DNA of 9,204 nt, from positions 1 through 9,204 of the forward strand of contig DAHXOG010000019.1 of the NCBI GenBank assembly GCA_027364995.1, written 5' to 3'. This DNA comes from Candidatus Mancarchaeum sp. (GTDB lineage Archaea > Micrarchaeota > Micrarchaeia > Micrarchaeales > Micrarchaeaceae). The notes below the pieces were generated by a model. That model saw only the letters and a program-made list of their open reading frames with translations, searched no databases and had not been told where the DNA came from. The position numbers were made by a program, and so were the translations under genes. This document shows, in pieces, positions 1 to 5,894 of this stretch (positions are counted from its first letter, which is position 1; each line of letters begins with the position of its first letter).

Positions 1-221
1 ATCTTTTCGTTTATGCATTGCGGGTTATAGGCGGCAATCCTTGAGGATTTTCTTAACGACCTTTCGTATTTCTTAAGGAAGGTAGTATATGGCCTTTCCA
101 CTATCACTGTCTTGGCGGCCTTGTCGCTGACCACAACAGCCTCTAGGCTGCTGCCGTGCGTCTTCACGCCGCCGTGTATTGGGCATTTTGGGTCTTCACA
201 TTCCACATAATCACTCTGCAA
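1..221 (-). CDS. rps17: Small-subunit ribosomal protein uS17 (S17), partial at C-terminus
   Basis: This is a 16S rRNA-binding protein of the small ribosomal subunit, of the archaeal/eukaryotic type (S11 in eukaryotes). The translated minus strand shows CEDPKCPIHGG, the conserved archaeal cysteine-containing N-terminal segment. It continues with EAVVVSDKAAKTVIVERPY, the OB-fold core, and with KKYERSLRKSSRIAAYNPQC, the family signature near the end. Only a few C-terminal residues are lost past the left edge. No in-frame ATG is present upstream. I chose TTG at 221-219; GTG at 206-204 is an alternative, preceded by a weak GAGTGA element. The frame stays open further upstream without a better start. 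It lies downstream of Rpp29, as in the usual archaeal order Rpp29-S17, but is separated from it by 112 nt. Identity is certain; the start is not. Confidence 0.93.
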   Translation of the reverse strand, partial: MQSDYVECEDPKCPIHGGVKTHGSSLEAVVVSDKAAKTVIVERPYTTFLKKYERSLRKSSRIAAYNPQCINEK

Positions 222-240
222 AATTTTAGCTGAACCGATA

Positions 241-284
241 GGCTCAATTACGACTATTAGCTTAAGCAGAAACTGCCATGAGCC
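241..284 (-). repeat. Inverted repeat in the uS17 leader
   Basis: GGCTCA at 241-246 and TGAGCC at 279-284 are perfect 6-bp complements separated by 32 nt, and the interval contains the palindrome GCTTAAGC at 260-267. The repeat lies in the 112-nt stretch between Rpp29 and uS17, so it would be in the 5' leader if transcription starts near position 300. This stretch also holds a five-codon ATG frame (ATG at 280-278, stopping at TAA) that cannot encode uS17. A regulatory role is only inference; a stem this short can arise by chance. Confidence 0.3.
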
Positions 285-320
285 GAGAATCAATGAATTT
301 GCAGTATTTATTTAATGCAA

Positions 321-333
321 TAATATATAAAAA
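321..333 (-). promoter_or_regulatory. TATA-like promoter for uS17
   Basis: On the minus strand the sequence TTTTTATATATTA directly follows the Rpp29 stop codon and matches an archaeal TATA box. A start about 26 nt downstream, near position 300, would give a leader of roughly 80 nt before the TTG codon. A second AT-rich candidate lies at 305-315. The T-rich tract could instead act as the 3' end of the Rpp29 transcript. Confidence 0.45.
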
Positions 334-666
334 TCATACGCTTCGTGCCTTGTAGAACTTGAAGCCCTTGCTTACCCTTTCGTGAGGCCTGAAATTTATC
401 TCTTTTCCTTCGACAACATATGCCTTTCTGCCCTCCCTGAATACGAAAACACTCCCCAATTTCGGGACCATGGATATGGAAGACCCGTTTTTTATTGAAA
501 CTGTGCCTTTGGTTTCATCGCAGACTATGCCTGAAATGCCTATTCTTGAGCTGTCCTTTGAATCCTTGACCCTTACCTTTAGGCCTATCAGCTCGTGAAG
601 CACTATGCTTTTATTATTATAGCCTATTTCCGCATGGGTCTTGCCCGATTTTCTTGCTTTTTCCAT
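334..666 (-). CDS. rnp1: RNase P protein component 1 (Rpp29/Pop4 family)
   Basis: This is a protein subunit of archaeal ribonuclease P, the RNA-protein enzyme that removes 5' leaders from pre-tRNA; Rpp29 pairs with Rpp21 and binds the specificity domain of the RNA. The 110-residue product has the family pattern in order. HELIGLKVRV lies near residues 24-33, GISGIVCDETKGTVSI follows as the Sm-like beta-barrel core, and VPKLGSVFVF leads to the C-terminal INFRPHERVSKG, which matches the usual basic RPEDR-like segment. Length is typical for archaeal homologues. The ATG at 666-664 has no strong Shine-Dalgarno site (only CCGGG before a run of A), with a TATA-like box about 50 nt upstream. Rpp29 next to uS17 is the classic order inside the archaeal S10/spc ribosomal cluster. 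Here, however, its upstream neighbour is a HAD-family gene, so the cluster is broken. Confidence 0.95.
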   Translation of the reverse strand: MEKARKSGKTHAEIGYNNKSIVLHELIGLKVRVKDSKDSSRIGISGIVCDETKGTVSIKNGSSISMVPKLGSVFVFREGRKAYVVEGKEINFRPHERVSKGFKFYKARSV

Positions 667-711
667 TTTTTCCCGGCGTTTTCGTTTTTTATTGTGTTTT
701 TATTGCATATC

Positions 712-723
712 GTATATTATAAG
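712..723 (-). promoter_or_regulatory. TATA-like promoter for Rpp29
   Basis: The minus strand reads CTTATAATATAC in the 82-nt gap between the HAD gene stop and the Rpp29 start. The expected transcript start near 692 would leave a leader of about 25 nt. The rest of the gap is A-rich on the minus strand and holds no other obvious element. The spacing supports an independent promoter, but co-transcription from the HAD gene is not excluded. Confidence 0.5.
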
Positions 724-748
724 CGTAAATGGCAGGGATTAGATAACC

Positions 749-1273
749 TCAGGTTTTGGTTATTGCTTTTTTCGAAACCAAGAAGTATTCTATATTCTCG
801 CCTTTCATGTTGCTTTTAAAGTAGTTTATATTATCCTTCTTGTCCTCGTATATTTCAAGCTTATCGTACTTTTTTAAAATCCTTTTTACAACATCGCACT
901 TCCATTCCTCATCGTGCTTTGAAAGGTATCTTTCTGGCCTGAATATCATGGCGTCCATAGTTATGCCTTCTGAAGCGAGCAGGCTTGCTATGCGGCTTTT
1001 AGTTGCAGAAGTTTTTGCCGTTAAGAGTATCTTGTCCTTTCCAGTTGAGGATGCCGTCCTTTTTATCATCACTGGATTAGGAATGCTTTCCATGTAGTAT
1101 TTGAAGAAGGCAAGCCCATATATGTCCCTCTTTTTAGTCCATGGAAGCGCCCTTATCTCGTTTATCGTAAGCTCCGAACCAGTCAATTCCTTGGAAGCCT
1201 TTATTGCAAGCGCATTCGTAAAAAATAGCGTATTGTCAAAGTCTATCAGCATTGCAGTTTTATTTTTTCCCAT
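749..1273 (-). CDS. HAD-superfamily phosphatase-like protein, resembling the HAD domain of Swiss-Army-knife RNA repair proteins
   Basis: This is a predicted small soluble hydrolase of the haloacid dehalogenase fold, probably a phosphatase. All four HAD motifs are visible in the 174 residues. Motif I is LIDFDNTLF, with nucleophile D11 and acid D13. Motif II is LLTAKT, with T85. Motif III is likely K125 in EEWKCDVVKRIL. Motif IV is EIYEDKKDN, with D144 and D147. The order LLTAKT, SRIASLLASEG, MIFRP, a lysine helix and IYED recalls the HAD domain of Swiss-Army-knife RNA repair proteins; this is an impression from memory, not a search result. There is no signal peptide or membrane segment. The gene lies 42 nt downstream of the DGTHR protein gene on the same strand. 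An AT-rich TATA-like box (1291-1298) sits about 22 nt before the ATG, so a nearly leaderless transcript is possible. Substrate unknown. Confidence 0.8.
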   Translation of the reverse strand: MGKNKTAMLIDFDNTLFFTNALAIKASKELTGSELTINEIRALPWTKKRDIYGLAFFKYYMESIPNPVMIKRTASSTGKDKILLTAKTSATKSRIASLLASEGITMDAMIFRPERYLSKHDEEWKCDVVKRILKKYDKLEIYEDKKDNINYFKSNMKGENIEYFLVSKKAITKT

Positions 1274-1315
1274 GATGGACCACTATACTTATTTTTATGG
1301 ACGCCAATGCGTTGC

Positions 1316-2170
1316 TTACGCGTCTATACCCAGTTTTTTGAGGTCAGCTATGGCCGATGGAGTGTTGCCGGGGTATCTGTCATCGGGTGAAGGCTTTACC
1401 GAGGCCACCAGTACCTTTTCGAACCTTACCGGTATGTTTGTGGGCTCTTCCTCCTGGTTGCTTATCCTTACAACAGTTAGGGGCTCCTGCTTGATATTGC
1501 TTATGTATGCCCTGTGCGTACCGTCCTTTATCACAGGCACGGTATTGCTCATGGACATCGCACGCTCAAGGTCTTTTAGAGCGCCCTCGAGGTCAAAAAC
1601 AGTGCTTGAATCGCTTTGCTTTATTATTATCTGGTTGTTTTCCCTTAGCCTTTTTGACACTTTCGATATTGGCTGTACGAAGCCGCTTTTTTTATACTCG
1701 AGCAGCACAGGAGGTATCAATATTGCTGCGAGCTTTTCGCTGTTGCACATCTTTATTATGTATGATCCGCTTCCTTTGCTCCAGTTTATACCAACATCTT
1801 CAAGAAACTGCTCCCTCTTTATGAACTCCGACAATTTTTCTTCGCTGACAAATGTCTGCACTGCAAATATCTCAGAGACATTGCATTTTGTTATTTCGAA
1901 ATTTGCATTTGCATATACTGGCTCACCGCTGCTATTTGTTGCTCCCCTGAGCATTGAAAATAGTTCAGGATTTTCCAGTTTGTAGATTTCCGCACTCTTT
2001 CGCATGTATTCTGGCATTATGCTGAGGTCCCTTAATGACACGATATAATCTACATCGCTTAAGCTGCTTCTTATGCCGTCCGTGCCTTTAGATGGTATGG
2101 CATCCATAAGGTTGGACACAGGAATATGCAATTTTGTATTTTTTTCATTTTGGAGTGATAGCTTTTCCAT
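1316..2170 (-). CDS. Uncharacterised protein with a ParB/sulfiredoxin-like DGTHR motif
   Basis: I do not recognise this 284-residue protein as a characterised family. The visible landmark is VPVIKDGTHRAYIS at residues 211-224, followed by a beta-like segment LTVVRIS. This pattern of a hydrophobic strand, DGxHR and a helix resembles the nucleotide-binding motif of the ParB/sulfiredoxin fold. Unlike classical ParB, the motif lies in the C-terminal third, with about 210 residues before it and no clear helix-turn-helix after it. The C-terminus has KPSPDDRYPGNTPSAIADLK and ends GIDA. There are no membrane helices or signal peptide; CNVSEIF and MCNSEK contain single cysteines without a metal-binding pattern. 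The start ATG is well supported by AGGTG (2180-2176) spaced 5 nt away. It lies upstream of and co-oriented with a HAD-like gene, and the two may form an operon. The function could be a nuclease, NTPase or non-enzymatic nucleotide binder; I cannot say which. Confidence 0.75.
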   Translation of the reverse strand: MEKLSLQNEKNTKLHIPVSNLMDAIPSKGTDGIRSSLSDVDYIVSLRDLSIMPEYMRKSAEIYKLENPELFSMLRGATNSSGEPVYANANFEITKCNVSEIFAVQTFVSEEKLSEFIKREQFLEDVGINWSKGSGSYIIKMCNSEKLAAILIPPVLLEYKKSGFVQPISKVSKRLRENNQIIIKQSDSSTVFDLEGALKDLERAMSMSNTVPVIKDGTHRAYISNIKQEPLTVVRISNQEEEPTNIPVRFEKVLVASVKPSPDDRYPGNTPSAIADLKKLGIDA

Positions 2171-2175
2171 AACAG

Positions 2176-2210
2176 CACCTAACTAAACATTAATTTGTGA
2201 ATTTATTTTA
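2176..2210 (-). promoter_or_regulatory. TATA-like box and Shine-Dalgarno site for the DGTHR protein
   Basis: On the minus strand TAAAATAAAT (2210-2201) resembles a TATA box, with a predicted transcript start near 2180. AGGTG (2180-2176) lies 5 nt before the ATG and can pair with the 3' end of 16S rRNA. The Shine-Dalgarno assignment is firmer than the promoter because the same spacing recurs at L10 and L12. With such a short leader, the transcript would begin almost at the ribosome binding site, so the true promoter might lie farther upstream. Confidence 0.5.
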
Positions 2211-2227
2211 CATATTCGCATTTATGT

Positions 2228-2551
2228 TTACAGCCCATTCTTTTTTATCATGTCTGTTATGTAAGGTATGCTTACATCTTTTCCAGAATATGCCTCAAAG
2301 CCTATGTAAATCCCGTACAACCACACAAGAAGCGCAATTATTGTGGCTATGCTTGGCACAAGGAATAGGAATGCGTAAAGCACTAAAGATATTATGCCTA
2401 TTATTATGGCCTGCTCCGAATGCAGCAGCAGCCTTTTGTTGTTCTTCGCAAGGAAAACGTATATGATTGCGCCGGACACTATTGTAAAAACATATGCCAA
2501 TAGGCACCATATGTTTTCGTTTTGAAGTATTTGTGTGTTACCTGTTTCCAT
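2228..2551 (-). CDS. Small membrane protein, DUF4870/Tic20-like
   Basis: This 107-residue protein has three predicted membrane helices, at about residues 13-34, 47-65 and 67-86. The segment between the first two, AKNNKRLLLHSEQAIIIGII, fits the DUF4870/Tic20-like pattern. In that pattern a first helix beginning LAY(L/V)FT is followed by a charged loop and an H-x-x-QA motif at the start of helix two. The N-terminus is polar with no cleavable signal peptide, and the C-terminus is short and probably cytoplasmic. The molecular function of the family is unknown. The gene starts 28 nt after the stop of the DUF373 gene, with CAGGAT shortly before the ATG, so the two membrane-protein genes are probably co-transcribed. 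Family assignment is from memory of the motif and moderately confident; the membrane topology is more secure. Confidence 0.75.
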   Translation of the reverse strand: METGNTQILQNENIWCLLAYVFTIVSGAIIYVFLAKNNKRLLLHSEQAIIIGIISLVLYAFLFLVPSIATIIALLVWLYGIYIGFEAYSGKDVSIPYITDMIKKNGL

Positions 2552-2579
2552 GAAATCCTGATTCGCTTTATACTTGCAA

Positions 2580-3800
2580 TTATCTTATTATGATCTTGTC
2601 AGAGACGTTTGTTATCCTGTCTATATCGAAATGCAGCGTCGAGCCATAGTCCGTCTTGACCATTAGGTATCCCTTTTTGATGTTTATGCCAGTTACCTTC
2701 CCTATGTAAGCGCCTATGTCATTCACCACATTCTTATCCTTAAGCTTTGCATGGCGCACCGCACGCCTCTTCAGGGCAGAGCTTGCAAACGAAACGATAT
2801 AGCCGCCTATTATCGCAATTGCGCTGAATATGAGCAATTGGTAGAAGTATATTTGCCCTATGAACCATGCGGATACGAAATATATCAACGCTAGCGACAC
2901 TATGGTATAGCCTATGTATGTGCCCTGGTTTATGGCCCTGTACTTATAGTGCCTGCTCTCCATGTCTATCAGCCTTCCAAATAAGTAAAGCACTATGCTT
3001 ATCGGGAGCAGTAGCAGCAGGCTTTCGAACATATACGATACCTGCACAAGCACATTGCTCGTTATGGTTATTGAATGCGTATAGCCGCCATATCCGAGCA
3101 CCAGGCTCATTATGAAGAATAATAGCGAAGACATGTATAATGTGAAGGTAACACGGCTTACGCTCGTACCGAAGCCCTTCAGTGATGATAAGACATAGTC
3201 CTCCAGGCCAAAGCCCTTTATTATCAGGTATAAGCCTATCAATGCCACCGGGAACTGCCAGCCCAGGCTTAAATAATAGCTTATGGCGAAAAGCAGGAGC
3301 AGCACGGCAGGTATTCCGAAGACAACCCTTGCGTAATGTGGCTCCTTGAGCTTTTCTATTATGGTAAAATACGTATTCTCGAACTGCTCCGCCTGCTTCA
3401 TGCGAACAAGGTCCACGCTGTTTACCTTTAGCCTGGTTTTCAGCAATGGCAATACCCTCTGGTCGCTTGCGCCGTCGGTAACCAATACGCACGCGTCAGG
3501 CCTGAACCTCTCGATCAATATGTCTATCTGCCTTGACATCTCGTTGTCAGCCTGAAAGCCCTCATCCTCCGCGCCTGTTATCGTGGCTACCCTTACGTTA
3601 TATTTTTTCGACTTAAGCTCGTCGTACTTCTTTACAGCTTCGAACATCGTATTGGCATCAGTTTCCTGAGGATCTGCAATAGCAAGCTGCGTGGCTGCCT
3701 TTATTATATCGTTGCGCCCTATGACAGGCCCGTTTATCTTTGCCTTCCTGTAGAGGTCGTTGTCTATGTCTACGGCAAGGACCAATATCCTTTCAGCCAT
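2580..3800 (-). CDS. DUF373 family membrane protein
   Basis: This 406-residue protein belongs to the DUF373 family, found mainly in archaea and without a known function. The N-terminal soluble domain shows the conserved elements in order. They are ILVLAVDIDND (residues 5-15), GPVIGRND (24-31), IADPQETDAN (41-50), TITGAEDEGFQADNE (73-87) and VLVTDGASDQRVLPLL (105-120). The acidic DxDND and DGAxD motifs could bind metal or phosphate, but that is speculation. Six hydrophobic helices follow at about 158-176, 182-198, 217-240, 252-275, 296-315 and 318-340. A basic stretch (343-356) leads to a small beta-rich tail (about 360-406) that looks like a separate soluble domain. The ATG at 3800 has no Shine-Dalgarno site at a usable distance and follows a TATA-like box by about 32 nt, suggesting a very short leader. 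The DUF4870-like gene lies 28 nt downstream. Confidence 0.9.
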   Translation of the reverse strand: MAERILVLAVDIDNDLYRKAKINGPVIGRNDIIKAATQLAIADPQETDANTMFEAVKKYDELKSKKYNVRVATITGAEDEGFQADNEMSRQIDILIERFRPDACVLVTDGASDQRVLPLLKTRLKVNSVDLVRMKQAEQFENTYFTIIEKLKEPHYARVVFGIPAVLLLLFAISYYLSLGWQFPVALIGLYLIIKGFGLEDYVLSSLKGFGTSVSRVTFTLYMSSLLFFIMSLVLGYGGYTHSITITSNVLVQVSYMFESLLLLLPISIVLYLFGRLIDMESRHYKYRAINQGTYIGYTIVSLALIYFVSAWFIGQIYFYQLLIFSAIAIIGGYIVSFASSALKRRAVRHAKLKDKNVVNDIGAYIGKVTGINIKKGYLMVKTDYGSTLHFDIDRITNVSDKIIIR

Positions 3801-3827
3801 CCTTATCAGTAAAAATATGCACTGAAG

Positions 3828-3837
3828 TAATTAAAAA
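3828..3837 (-). promoter_or_regulatory. TATA-like promoter for the DUF373 gene
   Basis: The minus strand reads TTTTTAATTA, centred about 32 nt before the ATG at 3800, in the 78-nt gap after priS. A start near 3806 would give a leader of about six nt, consistent with the lack of a spaced Shine-Dalgarno site. A second AT-rich candidate (GCATATTTTTAC, minus strand) lies closer to the ATG. Confidence 0.45.
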
Positions 3838-3878
3838 GCTATATCATGCAATACCGCAATCCGCGTATATAATGAGCT

Positions 3879-5045
3879 TTATGGAAGCCGTGCCACGCCT
3901 TTTAGCAAAAGGTACATCGCTGCATAATTTGGCAGCAATACCCTTTTGTTTTCGAATGGCCCGTATTGCTTGCCCATCATTGTGAGAGTTTCTTTATTGT
4001 TTGCCACTATAAGCGTCTCGCCCTTCTCGAAGGCTATGGAATCCTTCATTGGATCGAATTTTTCCAGTGCATTTATGCTTTGGACCGATTTTGATATGAG
4101 ACCAGTGCCGCCATGGATTGTATCCGCCATTCCCAAGAGGTGCTGTGGATTCTTAGTTACATTGCTGTCTATGGAATCGCTTTGCTTTATGGCAACGCTT
4201 TCCATGACCTTTTTCCAGAACTCATCCTTTTTGTCTATGCTTATCTTGTCCCAGTTCCCTGTAGTTATGCCCAGTATTATGCTTGGCTTGTTAAGGTACA
4301 TTTTCTTTGCCATCGGCTTGCTTATGCCAAGCTCCTGCAATGCAGGTATGCCCCTGTTCAGAGTTGTAATAAGCGACCTTGCTATTTTGCCGCCCCATCC
4401 TGGGTCATTCGGCTTTGGCCCCTGCAGCCTTGCCTTCTTGTCCATTATTGTAGGAAAAACGCTTTCTGGCTTTAATCCGTTCCCGGTAACGTAATCGCTT
4501 ATCTCGCTTCTTGCCGATGCGTCCAGACCAAGCACCCAGTCGGTGTCTATGATTATGTGGTATCCCCTGTTTCCGCTGAAATTTATGTGCATGTCCTTGT
4601 TGGAAAAGCCCAGGTCAGGTATTAAAAATTCTTCAATGAGCTTGAAGGCTTCCATCTTTACGGCATGGAGGCAATTCTCGCATACCCACGACGTCCCATG
4701 CCTTTTCTGGCATTCAAGCCTTAGGTCAGAGGCATCCAAATCGAATACAAGCTCGCTTCCAAGCCAGCCCTTTGCGTCCATTGGCCTGCCCGAGGGGTTT
4801 TCGTAAAATGCAGGAGAAGCGGATATGAACGCGGGAGGATTGGCCTGTATGTACCTGTTCAGCGATTCCATGTTATTGAATGCAATGTGCCTTTTGGCTA
4901 TCTTCTTGTCGAAGCTGCCGAAGCCGAATTCCCTTTTCGTGAGATTGCCGATGGCTACGGGATGCTTGCTGTAAAACTCCCTAAACATGGATGTCGCAAG
5001 GCTTTTGACGCTCAAATCAAGCTCAGGCATGATTCTTATTGCCAT
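3879..5045 (-). CDS. priS: DNA primase small (catalytic) subunit PriS
   Basis: PriS is the catalytic subunit of the archaeal/eukaryotic-type primase, which works with PriL to make RNA primers at replication forks. The 388-residue protein shows the family features in order. KREFGFGSF (38-45) and the GWLGSELVFDLDASDL block come first, with metal-binding D102 and D104. A zinc-knuckle-like set follows (C112, H116, C122, C125), then SGNRGYH (157-163). The last block is IDSNVT with D293, the likely third catalytic aspartate, and HGGTGL (311-316). Compared with Pyrococcus primase as I recall it, the basic residue 12 positions after the third aspartate is glycine (G305), and the residue two after the motif histidine is also glycine (G313). 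The ATG at 5045 has no Shine-Dalgarno site. Methionine 6 (5030) lies about 26 nt after AATAAAAAT, so a leaderless start there is possible. No primase large subunit gene is next to it. Confidence 0.95.
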   Translation of the reverse strand: MAIRIMPELDLSVKSLATSMFREFYSKHPVAIGNLTKREFGFGSFDKKIAKRHIAFNNMESLNRYIQANPPAFISASPAFYENPSGRPMDAKGWLGSELVFDLDASDLRLECQKRHGTSWVCENCLHAVKMEAFKLIEEFLIPDLGFSNKDMHINFSGNRGYHIIIDTDWVLGLDASARSEISDYVTGNGLKPESVFPTIMDKKARLQGPKPNDPGWGGKIARSLITTLNRGIPALQELGISKPMAKKMYLNKPSIILGITTGNWDKISIDKKDEFWKKVMESVAIKQSDSIDSNVTKNPQHLLGMADTIHGGTGLISKSVQSINALEKFDPMKDSIAFEKGETLIVANNKETLTMMGKQYGPFENKRVLLPNYAAMYLLLKGVARLP

Positions 5046-5120
5046 TTTGGATTTTTATTGCTTGCCATGAAGCCGGAGCTTGCAATCAGGTTTGATTATT
5101 GACGTATGCCATATTAGACA

Positions 5121-5130
5121 CTTTAAATAT
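5121..5130 (+). promoter_or_regulatory. TATA box for the plus-strand HAD gene, in the divergent priS intergenic region
   Basis: CTTTAAATAT is centred about 31 nt before the ATG at 5157, giving a transcript with almost no leader (start near 5152). It sits in the 111-nt divergent spacer (5046-5156). Because TTTAAA is palindromic, the same box could drive priS in the other direction with a leader of about 55 nt; alternative minus-strand candidates are AATAATC (5090-5102 region) and AATAAAAAT just before the priS start. I see no other repeat or operator in the spacer. Confidence 0.55.
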
Positions 5131-5156
5131 GCACTAAAAATTAATAGCCGAACTTC

Positions 5157-5753
5157 ATGGCCTTCATTGTAGTAGATTTGGACGGTTGCTTGATGGACGA
5201 TGTCCACGAACAGTTCGGGAGATTCCTGAGGAAGGACGACTCGAAAATAGAACATGCCTTCAAGGAAGTGATATTCAATGTGTTGGACAGGATGCCGAAT
5301 ATTGTAGATTCCGTAGCTAATAGCGTTAATTTGGAGAAATCGATAAACATGCACGTTGTCAGGGCATTGAAAGCGGTTTACGAATCCGGAATCGATATAG
5401 TAGTGAGGACAGCTAACCACAGGCTTGGGGACGATAAGATAGCGAAGCTGAAAAATATTCTGCATTCGTATGGAATAGATGCAAATGTTGAGGTAACCAT
5501 CGACAAGCTGAAGCATTCCGATATGGATGGAGAAAAGCCTGTGCTAATTCTGGATGATAAGCCCAACGTAATAATGAATGCGGCAAGGGAAGGCATAAAG
5601 GGCATATTGATAAGCTCGGATTACAATCGGATTGCCGGGATATTTGCAAAGAACATAAATAAGCTCATAACAGTTACAGGCCAAGAGGGGATGGAAAAGG
5701 CCTGCATGGATTCGTTAAATATAAGGTCCAGAGCTACGCGCTCAATGGCATGA
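5157..5753 (+). CDS. HAD-superfamily hydrolase-like protein
   Basis: This is a predicted soluble phosphatase-type hydrolase of 198 residues. Motif I is IVVDLDGCLMDD, with nucleophile D7 and acid D9. Motif II is IVVRTANHR, with T85. Lysine candidates for motif III are K117 and K119 in TIDKLKHSD. Motif IV is VLILDDKPNVI, with D133 and D134, followed by a Rossmann-like GIKGILISS. The cap region between motifs I and II (about residues 16-70) is helical and unfamiliar. The gene is not closely similar to the other HAD gene of this window (749-1273); they share only the fold motifs. It is the first of two plus-strand genes and diverges from priS. The ATG directly follows a TATA box with almost no leader. 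The last 20 or so residues are polar and may be disordered. Substrate unknown. Confidence 0.8.
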   Translation: MAFIVVDLDGCLMDDVHEQFGRFLRKDDSKIEHAFKEVIFNVLDRMPNIVDSVANSVNLEKSINMHVVRALKAVYESGIDIVVRTANHRLGDDKIAKLKNILHSYGIDANVEVTIDKLKHSDMDGEKPVLILDDKPNVIMNAAREGIKGILISSDYNRIAGIFAKNINKLITVTGQEGMEKACMDSLNIRSRATRSMA

Positions 5754-5894
5754 GCTTAGCTAAAGTTTTTAGAAAAAGCCGTGCGCACGATCAACCCAAT
5801 GTACTGGATATGATATCTATTGCTAATGCTGTTGGTACCTCGTTACAGGGTACAATTCAAGAAAATCTATAAAGCAATTATGGCAAGTAGTACC
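5754..5894 (+). promoter_or_regulatory. Noncoding spacer with possible terminator and a promoter for the metallopeptidase
   Basis: Just after the HAD gene stop, CTAAA (5760-5764) and TTTAG (5768-5772) can form a weak 5-bp hairpin that includes a run of five T, a plausible transcript end. GTACC and GGTAC flank CGTTACAG around 5835-5855 as another weak inverted repeat. TCTATAAA at 5866-5873 is a TATA-like box centred about 26 nt before ATG 5895, the expected distance for leaderless transcription. The frame of the next gene stays open back to TTG 5820, so part of this spacer could instead be coding. Confidence 0.5.

Noticed and set aside
265..280. ATG GCA GTT TCT GCT TAA as an alternative uS17 start or leader peptide
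   Set aside because: It is in a different frame from uS17 and stops after five codons. A regulatory micro-ORF cannot be supported from sequence alone.
1101..1985. Long plus-strand open frame of 294 codons
   Set aside because: It is antisense to the DGTHR protein, which has a Shine-Dalgarno site and normal protein composition. The plus-strand translation is rich in Ser, Phe and Leu with no motif.
2944..3492. Minus-strand open frame of 182 codons inside the DUF373 gene
   Set aside because: It is a different frame within a clearly conserved membrane protein gene and has no family features.
5055..5516. Minus-strand open frame upstream of priS
   Set aside because: It is antisense to the plus-strand HAD gene, which has all HAD motifs and a promoter.
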